From Lunatimonas sp. (GTDB lineage Bacteria > Bacteroidota > Bacteroidia > Cytophagales > Cyclobacteriaceae): a DNA stretch of 64,000 nt. The notes under the pieces were generated by a model that was not told the origin of the DNA, did no database searches, and was given only the letters and a program-made list of their open reading frames with translations. The stretch spans positions 163,942-227,941 of the forward strand of contig NZ_JAFIEU010000050.1 in the NCBI RefSeq assembly GCF_020832325.1, read 5' to 3'. Of the stretch, positions 47,601 to 59,100 are shown piece by piece. Numbering within the stretch: the stretch's first letter is position 1; the number at the start of each line of letters is the position of its first letter. The position numbers were made by a program, and so were the translations under genes.

Positions 47601-50411
47601 AAAAAATATACTGCCATCCTCGGCACCGTGGCAGGAAATATTGAATCCGTTAAAATCAGATATCTCGAGGTTGGTAAGTTCAAGGCCTTCTGCCGGTTGG
47701 GTGATCGCAATATTTTCGATGGATTCTAAGCAGCCATTTGCGTCGGTTACCCGTATCGAGTATACGCCTGCGGGTAGGTTTTCAAAGGTATAGCTGTCCC
47801 CTGTAAAACCCGGTATCGACCGAACGGGATCCGGTGATTCGCTTTCGACTAATTCGATTTGGTAAGGACCTATAGAATTGGAAATGAAGTCAATGTGGAT
47901 AAGACCTGTAGACTGCCCGAAACAACCCACATTTTCCCGTAAGCCCTCATCTTCGGCGATTTCCAACGGATCTGGCTCACGTATCTCGAAAATCTCTGGC
48001 GGTAGGGCACAACCATTTTCATCCGAAATCGTGAGTTCGTAAGTCCCAGGCGCCAGTCCAGCGATATCCGCTTCATTGGACATAAAGTCGTCAGGGCCCG
48101 TCCACTGCACGTTATAGGTGCCTGTGCCTCCTTGAATAACATTCCGGATAAAGCCGTCGTTTGCACCATGGCAGCTTATTTGGAAGCCGTTGAACTCAGA
48201 TACCTCCGAAGCTACCGTAAGTGGGGCCGGTTCCTCTAGCGTTAATTGCCCGGTGGTAGCGGAGCAGTCATTTTCATCGGTGACTATAAACTCGTAGGTT
48301 CCAGCTGCCAGTCCGGAGATTTCTTCTGTGTCAGCGGTGAATCCATTGGGACCGGTCCAGGAGAAGGTGAGGTCTCCCACGCCCCCGATCACCTGCAAGG
48401 AGATAGCCCCATCATTTGTACCGGCACAACTTATTTGAAAACCATTGAAATCCGATATTGTCAAACCTTCGATGGTTAGCCCTTCGGCCGGTTGGGTCAG
48501 TTGAATACCCGTTACTTCTTCGGCACACCCACGGGCATCCGTTACGATCACTGAGTAATTCCCTGCTGCAAGGTTGGATACCACAATCGGTCCTTCTTCG
48601 CTTCTGGAAAAGGCTTGTACTGAACCGGGTTCCTCCCCGGTCTGATGAACTTGTACCAAAAATGGGGCGGTAGAACCTTGATCAATAGACAGGGTAAATG
48701 ACCCCGATGTTTCGCCAAAACAACGAATGTTCACTCGTTCATTGGGATCCTCACTGATGGCCAGCTCGTCTGGCTCTTCGATATCAAAGTTTTCAGCTAT
48801 GAAACACCCGTTGGCGTCTCGCAGCAATACGGAATAAGTGCCAGCTACAAGGTTTGGACGTAACTGCGGCACCGATCCGGCTGGAGGAGGAAATGCGGTT
48901 ACCTCCGCAAGATCTGGTGCGGAGAGGTCTGAGAAATTGCCACGGTACCAAGTGATTTGGTACGGTTCTATGCCGCCCGTTGGTGCGATCTCAATCCTGC
49001 CATCGACTTGTCCAAAACAGGAAATATCTTCCTCCACACTATTTAGCTGCAATGGTGGTGGTCCTTCGATCACAAAAAGTGGGGTACGCACGATGCAAAC
49101 GAGGGGCTCGGAATCCGTAAATTCAAATATTCTTCCCCTATCATAGATTTCCGCATAGTAGCTTCCGGATGTCAGGCCATTGATTTGGTTTCGGACACCC
49201 GTGATTGTTCCACCGCCTCCCAAAATGAATTCGCTTTCCGAATCTCCCACAATCTGCCCGGCTTGATTATACCAAAGAACGCCATACATGGCCCAATTTT
49301 CCCGTAGGTTGCCTGGGAAAGGCTGAGACCAGCCTCCGGTAATATCCAGCCGGATAGACCCATCAAAATTTTCAGGGCAGGTGATGGGCGTAATTTCAGA
49401 CTGATAGGTTATGGGATTGGGAATCACCAGTTCAAAGGCAGTTGTTCCCTCGCAAGTAAACCGGTCACGAATCTCCACAAAATACCTCCCGGGAAACAGG
49501 TTTCCAACCTGAACAACAATTAATCCGCCTTCCTCAGATTGAATCGAAAACTCAGAAGTAACCACATTTCCATTTTCGTCATAAACAAAAAACTCCAACA
49601 GGGGTAGTGATGCATTGTTGATAACAAATTCTGCAACTCCCGTATTATCTTCCGGGCAGATCAGTCCAGAAAAGTTCATGGCAATGTCCAGTGAATACGC
49701 TTGCCCTAAGGGGCCTGATGCACGTTCATATACCCTGCCAAGTCTATCGGTTACCACCAACCTGTAATCTTCTTCACGGTCAATAGGGTTTGCAGCAGTT
49801 CCAAAGGTTGCTGTTGCGTTTTGGTCGAAAGGGGAGGCGTTAAGTACTTCCCGCTCGTCAAACAAATTGCCATCACTGTCGAAAAGCTGAAATAAAAACG
49901 GAAAAGAAAGCACGCTGGTACTAGTAGGTTTGTATGCAGAGGCCGTAATGCTTATCGTACCCTGGCAACTACTTTCGTTGTAATTAACAGCCAAAATAGG
50001 CGGTAATACCAAAACACTCATCGGAAAGATATTACTCTGATCCGTTCCGTCCGATAATTGTACGTTTACATTGATACGAACACCCTGGGAGGGCCAACTG
50101 GGGATATAGGTAATCGTCGGAACAAACTGATTATCAGCAATCACATTGTAGCCCTCTCCTGGCAGGATTTTTACGCTGAGATTATTATCGTTACCTGCAT
50201 AGATGTATTCCAAAAAATCCACATTTACCGTTAATGTTTCCCGGTATAGCATTTGAAGGCCAGGAGCTTGTCCGGTGATCTCAATACTTTCAAAGTTAAA
50301 CTCTACATTTCCTACCGTATGGAACAAGGCAATAATGCAAATAGCCAAACCTGAAAGCCAAGTAGACAGCCGTTTAAAAAAGGGATCATGTGTTAAAAAC
50401 CGAAAATCCAT
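44682..50411 (-). pseudogene. giant SprB-repeat/PKD adhesin with gliding-motility-associated (type B) C-terminal domain, interrupted by one in-frame TAA at 46284-46286
   Basis: Track ORFs 46284..50411 and 44682..46223 share one frame. Read-through gives ...LAVSGGVSSN*TFAWFRNGDLTNVIGQNPTNLFAGNYTVMVSDENGC.... C-terminus NIFSPNADGINDYFFP...VGWDGRLNGEDAVPGNYVYQVKY...TGVFLLVR. Confidence 0.85.
46550..48800 (-). repeat. Higher-order tandem repeats of SprB-type domains
   Basis: Three rounds of a three-domain unit of about 0.8 kb: xxVRCFGESTGxIH... / ISDFNGFQISC... / VSxYNGFQISCxGxxDGFI...; marks near 48720, 47922 and 47131. Boundaries approximate. Confidence 0.75.
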
Positions 50412-50719
50412 TCTAAAAATATTTGCACTTTATCGAATAAGGGTTGGCGAAGCTTGATAGATCATCTTTCAGGTACGCCGAAAAATGAAAACACGGATAC
50501 AATTATATTTATATTTTCCCAGAAAATTGCATGGGCGTCTACATATATTTTTTCGAATGATTTATTCGGTCAGCGGGTTGTGGCAGGATGGTTTTTCGAG
50601 AAACATCGCGAAGATTTGTCACCGTGCGCCTGAGACAGCGAAGTTGGTATCATACATCAAAATTTAGAATGATTTTTGATGCTTTATCAACAGATTTTCT
50701 CAATTTCAACCCTTGTTCT

Positions 50720-52009
50720 ATGCATTTGCCAAAAAGTAGTGTTGGAAAAATTTCTCTGATTGTTGCCATCCTTGGCTTCCTCTTGTTGGAGATTTTTATG
50801 TATGCTGGAGTGCTAAGTGGGCCGCTTTGGCGTATCCTAGCTTCCGGATTTGAGGCGGCTACCATCGGGGCCATTGCCGATTGGTTTGCCGTGAGCGCGC
50901 TTTTTTATGAGATACCTATTCCAATCGTCCGTCGGCACACGAATATCATCGTGAAAAACCGCCAGAAACTAACAGAAGGGATCGTGGATATGGTTACCAA
51001 CAAATGGCTATCCCCAGATAGCATTCGCGAAAAACTAGAGGGGGTCAATCTGGGTAAAAGCTTGGTGGAGGAACTGAATAGCGAAGAAACGCTGCTACGC
51101 CTTTTGGATGTACTGAGAAGAATTATTCTCAGCCTGACCGATCAGTTGGACAGCCCCAAGCTGGCGCTTTGGTTGCAGCGGGTCCTTAAAAATCAGGCGG
51201 ACAAGCTGGATATTGAGCAGCCTCTGGGCCAATGGCTAGCGGATGTCATCAAAAGTGGAAAACACCATCAGTTGGTAGCTATTATGTTGGAGGAGGTCGC
51301 CAAATCAATCCGTAAACCGGAGACTCGGGAGGTGGTTTATAAGAAACTAAGAAAAGCCCTGGACGAATACAGCCGACAGGATTGGGTGAAGGGTACCACC
51401 GTCTGGATCGGAAAGCGAACGGGAGGAATAGATGTAGACCTTTTGGCAGATAGGTTAGTCGATATTGCGTTGGTACTCGCCGAGGAAATGCAGAAAGACC
51501 GCAACCATCCTCTGCGCGGGAAATTGGATGACGCCGTTTTGGAATTTGCCGACAGCCTGCAAAAAAACGAAGCCCCTAGTCGTGAGTTTATCCAAAATCT
51601 CAAACGCAATTTGATTCTACATAAAGGGATGCAATCGGTTATCCGGCAAGCATTAAAAGGTGTGCAGGATGGCATACAATTACATCTTTCCAGCACAGAA
51701 ACTGCCTTGATGCGTTTCCTGTTCGAAAAGATACAGCAGTATATCCAGTCGCTTTTGGAAGACCGTCAGAGTATGGAGGCCTTGGATGGCTGGCTGAAGG
51801 GCACCCTATCCAATCTGCTGAATACCTATCACCCGGAAATCGGAAACATTGTACGGGAGAGTCTAGAAAAACTGGACAACCAAGGCCTGATGGAACAAAT
51901 TCGGGATAAAGTAGGCAATGACCTACAGTATATCCGGCTGAACGGCGCAGTGGTCGGTGGATTGGTCGGTTTGATCATTGCGCTGGTACGCTGGGCATGG
52001 ATGGCCTGA
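50720..52009 (+). CDS. DUF445-family membrane protein
   Basis: From ATG 50720 (MHLPKSSVGKISLIVAILGFLLLEIF); GFEAATIGAIADWFAVSALFYEIPIPIVRRHTNIIVKNRQKLTEGIVDMVTNKWLSPDSI. Confidence 0.88.
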   Translation: MHLPKSSVGKISLIVAILGFLLLEIFMYAGVLSGPLWRILASGFEAATIGAIADWFAVSALFYEIPIPIVRRHTNIIVKNRQKLTEGIVDMVTNKWLSPDSIREKLEGVNLGKSLVEELNSEETLLRLLDVLRRIILSLTDQLDSPKLALWLQRVLKNQADKLDIEQPLGQWLADVIKSGKHHQLVAIMLEEVAKSIRKPETREVVYKKLRKALDEYSRQDWVKGTTVWIGKRTGGIDVDLLADRLVDIALVLAEEMQKDRNHPLRGKLDDAVLEFADSLQKNEAPSREFIQNLKRNLILHKGMQSVIRQALKGVQDGIQLHLSSTETALMRFLFEKIQQYIQSLLEDRQSMEALDGWLKGTLSNLLNTYHPEIGNIVRESLEKLDNQGLMEQIRDKVGNDLQYIRLNGAVVGGLVGLIIALVRWAWMA

Positions 52010-52162
52010 AAATCGGATTTTTTGGAGTTAAAAATGGCGCATTTGGTTTAATAGCAAATTAACTCATGATCTGATACGTTCACATGTTAGTCAATCTTTA
52101 CTTGGAAAAGATATCAAAGTCAATAAATCCGAACGTCGTTCCCTTGCCTATTCGGAGCGAAA

Positions 52163-52810
52163 TTACTTCTTATTCGAAAAGTAGGCAAAATCATTTTTTA
52201 AGAAAGCATCGTAATCTTCTTCGGTGTCAATGTCAATATGGCCGTTGGGAAATGGCACAGTATCCACATCATCCTTAAACTGTCGAACTAACTGCTTCGC
52301 TCCGCCCTGACCTTTCATTTCCAGCAAATAGGGAAAATAAGGCTTTTTGAAGATGACCGGAACACCCAAAGATTCGCCATAGGAGCTGGCTATAATCCCT
52401 TTCTCGCTTTCCTCGCTGCGGTCTAATAACCGTAACAGCACATCGCTGTCCAAAAAAGGTTGATCACAAAGCAATATCATAACCTGATCAATGGATGAAT
52501 CAGCCAACAAATGGGCCAAACCGGCATGAATACTCGAAGACATACCTTGTTGCCATTTTTCATTTATAACTACTTCAAAACTGGTTGAATAAATCTCATT
52601 TATTAAATCGTCGCTATAAGCACCGAGTACCAGCACCTTTTTGTGGAAGGTTACTTTTTCTGCTTCCTCCAGTACGTGGCCCATCAAGTGTGTGCGTCCC
52701 GCTGTGATAAGCTGCTTGGGCCTTCCCAACCTGGAGGAGTTGCCCGCAGCCAAAATAATTAACCCCGTTGTTGGATTGGTGATGCCTACGCCCATTATCA
52801 AAACTAGCAA
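52163..52810 (-). CDS. MobA-like nucleotidyltransferase
   Basis: 215 aa; GLIILAAGNSSRLGRPKQLI, MILLCDQPFLDSDVLLRLL. Confidence 0.87.
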   Translation of the reverse strand: MLVLIMGVGITNPTTGLIILAAGNSSRLGRPKQLITAGRTHLMGHVLEEAEKVTFHKKVLVLGAYSDDLINEIYSTSFEVVINEKWQQGMSSSIHAGLAHLLADSSIDQVMILLCDQPFLDSDVLLRLLDRSEESEKGIIASSYGESLGVPVIFKKPYFPYLLEMKGQGGAKQLVRQFKDDVDTVPFPNGHIDIDTEEDYDAFLKNDFAYFSNKK

Positions 52811-52878
52811 TTTTTCTGCTATTCGTTCATGTATAGAAGTGGAAATCCCCTATAAAAGCCAGCTTGCCTGGATGAGTT

Positions 52879-54159
52879 TTACTCGGTGGTCCGGTCACTT
52901 AGCGTTTGGTTCATCCACCTAGTCATCCAGTAAATCAGAACCAGAAAAATGGCCAAAAATCCCAACAAAAAGTAGTAACCGGTAAACGCGGCGATCTTAC
53001 CGAAAGCAAACGGCATCAGCGTGATACCTACGTAGGCACTCGCCATTTGGTATCCCATGATGATCTGGGAGTTCTTTTCGCCAAAGTTGACGGGGGTTTC
53101 GTGGAGCAGGCTGGGGAAAATCGGCGCGCAACCTAACCCCACCAATAGGAAACCGGGAACCACGGCATAAGAAAAGGGCAGAAAAAGCAATCCCAAACCG
53201 ACCCCGATGACTCCCTGTCCGAAATATACCAACTGACGATTGGTTAAATATGCCGTTAGAAAGCCGGACAAAAGCCTGCCTACGGTAATGCCTACAAAAT
53301 ACAGGGACGTAAGTCGCGCTGCCTGATCCACTTCGTATCCTCTTTCAAAGACCAGATAGCTTGCCCCCCAGAGTCCAAAGTTCGCTTCTATCGTGCAATA
53401 GCAAAAGAACACCACCAACGCCTGTTTCAGGCCAGGCAGGGCCAGCAACCCGGTGCCTTGGGCCCGGTGCTCGTGATCGGCTGCAATATCTTCGGTTTGT
53501 CGTTGCTTGACCCAAAGAGGCAATGAAAGTACCAACAGGCATACGAGCCCCAATTGAATCCAGGCTACGGTGTCGTAGCCACTGGACCAAGAATCGCCCC
53601 TTGCCAGATGTCCTGCCATAATCATGGGACCAAGCGCCGCACCCACTCCCCAAAAGCTATGCAGCCAATTCATGTGCCGGGCTCGGTAATGCAGGGCCAC
53701 GTAATTGTTAAGGGCGGCATCTACGCTTCCTGCACCTAGGCCCAGCGGAATGGCCAGAAGACATAGATACATGAAATCCCCGGAAAGGGAAAACCCCATC
53801 AGGGCCAACGCAGTCATCGCCACGCTGAAGGTAGTTACCATTGGAACACCGAAACGGCGAATTACCTTGCCGCTGAGGAGACTGGAAACGACCGTACCCG
53901 CGGCTACGATCATCGAGATAAACCCGGCGTAATCCACCGGTACATTCAGATCCTCAAACATGGCCGGCCACGCAGCCCCCAAAAGGGAATCTGGAAGTCC
54001 AAGGCTGATAAAGGCCAAATAGATGACGAGCAGGAGAAATCGCTTTTTCAATAGGCAGGCGTTTGCAGCTAAAATGTATATCCAAAAAGCCCAGGCTTGG
54101 AGGACGCTCTCCAATCGGGTTATTATTGGTCGCTGGCAAAAATAGGTGAAGGCAGCCAA
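52879..54159 (-). CDS. MFS transporter
   Basis: 12-TM-like; LGLPDSLLGAAWPAMFEDLNVPVDYAGFISMI, SGKVIRRFGVPMV, GLGAGSVDAALNNYVALHY. Start uncertain. Confidence 0.87.
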   Translation of the reverse strand: MAAFTYFCQRPIITRLESVLQAWAFWIYILAANACLLKKRFLLLVIYLAFISLGLPDSLLGAAWPAMFEDLNVPVDYAGFISMIVAAGTVVSSLLSGKVIRRFGVPMVTTFSVAMTALALMGFSLSGDFMYLCLLAIPLGLGAGSVDAALNNYVALHYRARHMNWLHSFWGVGAALGPMIMAGHLARGDSWSSGYDTVAWIQLGLVCLLVLSLPLWVKQRQTEDIAADHEHRAQGTGLLALPGLKQALVVFFCYCTIEANFGLWGASYLVFERGYEVDQAARLTSLYFVGITVGRLLSGFLTAYLTNRQLVYFGQGVIGVGLGLLFLPFSYAVVPGFLLVGLGCAPIFPSLLHETPVNFGEKNSQIIMGYQMASAYVGITLMPFAFGKIAAFTGYYFLLGFLAIFLVLIYWMTRWMNQTLSDRTTE

Positions 54160-54242
54160 AATCCCTTACATGGAGAGGGTGTAAATCGGAGTGATTTGTT
54201 TTTACCCGTATATTTGGCAGTTAAAAGCTGCCTTCCTGCATC

Positions 54243-54951
54243 ATGAAAAGCCCACGAATTTCGACCTTCTGCTACGCATTAGCCTTCCTGCTGTTTTTTT
54301 TCACCATTTCCTGCCAAAATCCGCCGCAAAAGGAGGTGGGTAATCACGAGTTTGTTTCTCCGGAATTCTGGAAAAAGCAGGTTTTAGAGGATGTGTTGCC
54401 CTATTGGACAGAAAGCATAATCGATTCAGTGAATGGTTCTTTTTACACCACCTTGGACGAACGTTGGCGAGCTGGCCTGGATGCTGGTGAGGGCCTATTT
54501 GCTGAACGGAAATAATGCCTATAAAACATCCGCTCTGGCCTTGTCAGACAGTATCCACAGGTGTGGATTTAATGCTGAATCTGGTATATGGTATGCGGGT
54601 ATTTCCCGGTCCCGACCGGAGCTGTACAGCGATTTTTCGTATTGGTGGATACAGGCCTATGGGCTGATGATGGATCTCTGCCTCATTTCATTAGGGGATG
54701 TAGAGCATGGGTTGTTGAATTACTTGTACCTCAGTGCTTGGGTGGCAAAGGAGCCCGTAAAGTTATACTTTCGGATAACGGAAGCCCGTGAGGGAGATGT
54801 TTTGCATCCGTTGCCGATAGAGGCGAAGGATTATACAGTGGGGGAGGTTTTGATTGATGGGGCGCCTGCAAATTTGGAAATAAATTCAAACAAAGGGATT
54901 GAGCTACCTGCTCTACGTGGGGCCAGGGTTTCGGTAAAAATCCTATTTTAG
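54243..54951 (+). pseudogene. decayed, frameshifted N-acylglucosamine 2-epimerase-like lipoprotein remnant with foreign-looking C-terminus
   Basis: ORF1 (54243-54515) EFWKKQVLEDVLPYWTESIIDSVNGSFYTTLDERW; other-frame ORF2 (54433-54951) LAWMLVRAYLLNGNNAYKTSALAL...FSYWWIQAYGLMMDLCLI then a C-terminus unlike that family. Confidence 0.65.
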
Positions 54952-55294
54952 ACCAATTTGAGAGTGGGTTCGCTTTTTCCGTTTCGATGTTCACCGATTC
55001 TTGAGCTGCTTACCCCTAAATATTGAGAAAGGGCTTTTTGATTAAGCCACGTTCACGCATACGCAGCTTTATAGCTTCAGATAGGGTGGGAGGTTATTGT
55101 AGCTCAGTTTTTCTAAATCACCTTGGGTAAATAGCGTTTTCGTTTACGTAAATAAAGAGGCCGTTTGATGTTTGAAAGATGGGACTCTTGGAGGAAAGGT
55201 ATCGAGTTAGTTCTTCAGCTGATAGGTATGGCATACTCAAAACTGGGTATTTTTTTCGATAATTCAGGAAAATGCTTCATTGCTTGATCACTTT

Positions 55295-56023
55295 TCAGCT
55301 CAACTCTTGGGACTTCTGGTCATAAAAGAAATCCGAATCCACTTTCTTTCTGTACTTTGCCAGGCCTGCTTTGTGGAGGACTGGCTTATTCAGTTCGTGA
55401 ACAGGTAAAATGTAGAGCTCCGCCGGGTCGGCAGGCTTTCCGCCAATGCCCAACACAATGAAGACGGGGTAATTTTCCTGCTTGGCGAAGGCTTTATACC
55501 GCTCCAGTTGGCCATCGTTGGCAAAGCGAACAAAGTCACCGGAGGGTTCGGATCTCCACTTGCATTCTACGGCAAAAGGGTAGGAGTCGCCGCGAAGGGT
55601 TAGGGATAGTTGGATATCCGGCTGGGTGGTGGTGTCGGCGAATCGTCCTTCCACAAATTTATCCCCGGCCCAGTTTCGGATATCGAAGTACTTTTTATCG
55701 AATTTCCGCACCACAAACTTCTCAAAGTCGTATCCTGCTTTTGCGTTCACATCGATGAGTTCGGTTTCGCTGTCTTCCTCCGACGCTTCGAGTTCTTCTC
55801 TGATAAGGGCAACGATCAAATCCCCGTCTTTTCCTTCGGTCTGTGCCACTTCCCGGACCAGTTTTTCCTCTTTGGGTGTGAGGATTCCATCTGCTTTTAC
55901 GGCGGCGATAACCTGAGTCAGGGATTCGTTCCTTTCCGGCTTCAATTTGATCAGAAGGAGTATGCCGGAAACCAGCAAGATTCCGCCAAGTACGATAAGA
56001 GATATGGGTAGCATGCGATTCAT
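55295..56023 (-). CDS. membrane-anchored PD-(D/E)XK nuclease-like protein with TerB-like helical region
   Basis: 242 aa; N-terminal TM ISLIVLGGILLVSGILLLI; DGILTPKEEKLVREVAQTEGKDGDLIVALIREEL; GYDFEKFVVRKF...TQPDIQLSL...YPFAVECKWRSEP. Confidence 0.65.
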   Translation of the reverse strand: MNRMLPISLIVLGGILLVSGILLLIKLKPERNESLTQVIAAVKADGILTPKEEKLVREVAQTEGKDGDLIVALIREELEASEEDSETELIDVNAKAGYDFEKFVVRKFDKKYFDIRNWAGDKFVEGRFADTTTQPDIQLSLTLRGDSYPFAVECKWRSEPSGDFVRFANDGQLERYKAFAKQENYPVFIVLGIGGKPADPAELYILPVHELNKPVLHKAGLAKYRKKVDSDFFYDQKSQELS

Positions 56024-56191
56024 GGGGTTTAGTCTTTACAGTCTAGAAAATAAACCGGAGGTTAGAGAGGCTTTCTGGTTGATGTTTCTCTTAAACTGCC
56101 AACCTTCGAGCTTCATCACCTTCAGGATGGACTTCTGGTAGATAGTTAGGGTTCAAATGATAGGTTGTCCACTATTCTTTGTTTTCAAGGA

Positions 56192-59100
56192 TCAGGTATC
56201 TTTTATTTGATCGGTAGCTAAACTATCCTCAACAATCCCAATCTCCTCCTCACTCAATCCATACAGCTCATAAACCAATTGATTAATTTCCGATTCCAGT
56301 CTCTTTATGTGAGTTAAATCGGTTAGATTTAAAATCAAATCCACTTTTTGCTCCAAGGCTAAATTGTTTACTACGCTACCTAAAGTGGGAATTGATAGGA
56401 TATAAGGGGATTGCATTGCAAGGGCATCTCCTCTGAGTTTGGATGTGGTATTATTAAGGTAGAACCAAACCAATTTTGAATTTAAAAATCCAAGCAGCTC
56501 TTTAGTTGCTCCCGATATCAGAAATAACTTATTGTTTGAGTAATATCCTTCCGTATCCAATGTAAAGGACTGATAGGTAGCAATTTCCTGATACAAAATC
56601 TTCTCCTTCTCAAATTCCCCATAATAATCGCAAGCCCTCAGTTCCCACCAAAAATCGCCTTTATCCGTGCGTTTTTTCGCAGCAGCCTCATATGGTTTCA
56701 GATGCCTTGCTATGGCGGGGTACTTATTTTTTAGCCATTCCCAAGCCGGATCGTAATCCATATATCCATACCTCGGCGGCTCATGTACCTCGAAAATCTT
56801 GTTGGGGTTTCCATCGGGAAGATTTCGTTTGATCGTGAATCCTTTGGGAAACAGAATCAAAAACTTATCACTCTTTGGCTGTTGGTACCGCTTGATATCC
56901 CTGCCTGCCAAAAAGGGTTTGATCACTTCCGCACTTCGGGGGTCTTCGGCAATCAACCGCTCTTTGGTCTCCAAATCAATGACAAAGGCCTCGTTTAAGC
57001 CGGTTTTGATACCGTAAAATATTTTTCCTTCTACATACTCCGATAAGGGAACGCCCTGGGATTTTAGTTTGATCAGCAGTGCCTGAGACCGACTGTCGGT
57101 CAGGGTCCAGCCTTCCTCGCCCAGGCCCTCAGGCGAGACTTCCATGCGGTTCCTCCTTAGGTAGTATTCCATACCTGCCGGAAAATCCAGCGTTTGGAGG
57201 TTTGCCGCATGGAAATTTTCCCCACCGGCGGTTTTGGACAAGGCGATGATCAAGGGATAGGTGGTCGCCTCCTCAAAGACGGGCAAGTCCCCAAAATCGA
57301 GGAGTTCAAGGATGGCGAAGCTTTTGACATAACTCCGCATGGCTTTGCCATATCCGGCCCGCATCCATTTATTGGGGATGATAAAGATAAAATCGCCGGC
57401 GTCTTTCAGTAGTTTCATGCCTAGTTCCACAAAATAGACATAGAGGTCTGCCGTACCCGCAAAGGTTTGGAACCTGTCTTTCAAGTAGGGCTTTAGATGG
57501 GAAAACTCCTCCTGCCGGATGTAGGGCGGATTGCCTATCACCACATCAAAGCCCACAAAGTTTCCTGATTCATTCAGCACCTCGGGAAACTCAAATCTCC
57601 ATTCAAAGGCATTTTCATAGATCTTGTTGTTTTTGATTTCTTCGATCTCCGAATTCAGTTTATTGAGCTCATTTTCAATCTTTTCTATCTTCTTACTTCG
57701 ATCTTTCTTCTCCTTGGCCGATTCTGTAAAAAGTCCGGTTTGCATGGTCAGGTTATACAGGTCTCCGCCGAGCTTGGCTTTGCGTTTGATCTTGGGATCA
57801 TTTTTGGCAATTTCCGATCGGAAATCTGACTTGATCTCAGCGATCAATCGCTTCATTTCCCGCTTTTCGTCCTTATTTTGCGCATTGCGGTAGGTGGCCA
57901 CCGCAAGACGATAGCCGTCTATGGAGTACTTACTTTTTTTCAACGCTTCGCTTAGGTCCGAATCGATGTGAAAGCGGCTTACCAGTGAATTGCCACATTT
58001 GATGTTGATATCGATGTTGGGAAGGGTTTCCAGTTCGCGCTGACCTTTGAGGTTTTCAGAACCTCGCAGGTCTTTGTATTCGTCCCTCAATTCCTCACTC
58101 TCTGCATAGCAAACGGGAGAACTGTTGCCTTTTGGGATCTCCACATCTTTGTAATAGGCACTTTTTAGCAATTCTATCCACAGTCGCAACCGGCATATTT
58201 TGACCGAATTGGGATTGATATCCACTCCGAAAAGACAATTTTCGATTAGAGTCTGTTTCTCGTGGAAAAGGGTTTCCTGAATTCGTTGGCTATCTGTTTG
58301 TAGATAATTGTATTCAAATAAACTGCCATCCAGGTCAACGATCACCAACTCATCATTTACCACTTCTACGGTATGACTACTGATTGGATCAAAATTTAAG
58401 TCTACCAAGATTTTTAATTCGCTCTTGATGGCGATCAGTTCATTCAATGCAGAAACCAAAAAGTGCCCTGACCCAACGGCCGGATCCACGATTTTCAGGC
58501 TGTTTATGATTTCATTGGCAAGTTTTCTAACCTCTTTTCTATTGCCTGATCGGATCTCTTCCTGTAAATCTTCCTTTAGTTCTTCAAATGTCCGGCAATT
58601 CCAACCTTTTGCTTGATTGAATTTTTGCACGATGGCTTTCCGAATCGTCTTCTTACACATGTACATGGTAATGAAGCCGGGTGTAAAAACAGACCCATCT
58701 TTGTACCCATTGATTTTCTCGAAGATAAGACCCAGGACGGAAGCATTGATCAAGGTCTTATTTTCCTCCTGAATATCCTCTGATCCCTCCGAACTGAAAT
58801 CGTAGGCATTGAGAAATTCAAAGAGGTATTCCAATGTGGAAAGGCTTCCAGTCCGCCTTTTACCCTGATCGTCTTTTAAGACAGTGGAAGAAATGAGGGG
58901 GATTTTCTTTTCATCGCGAAGGTTGGATATGAATAAGGTATCGTGTTCCATATCCGTCGGTTCAAACAGCGAGCTGTTCAGGTAGGGGACATTACCAAAT
59001 GCTTGGATGATTTCGGCAGACCTATCTTGGTGTTTTCTGGCCAGTACCTTGAAAAAAAGGCTGTTCAGGTCGTCGTAATTTCTGATCTTTTCCAGATTCA

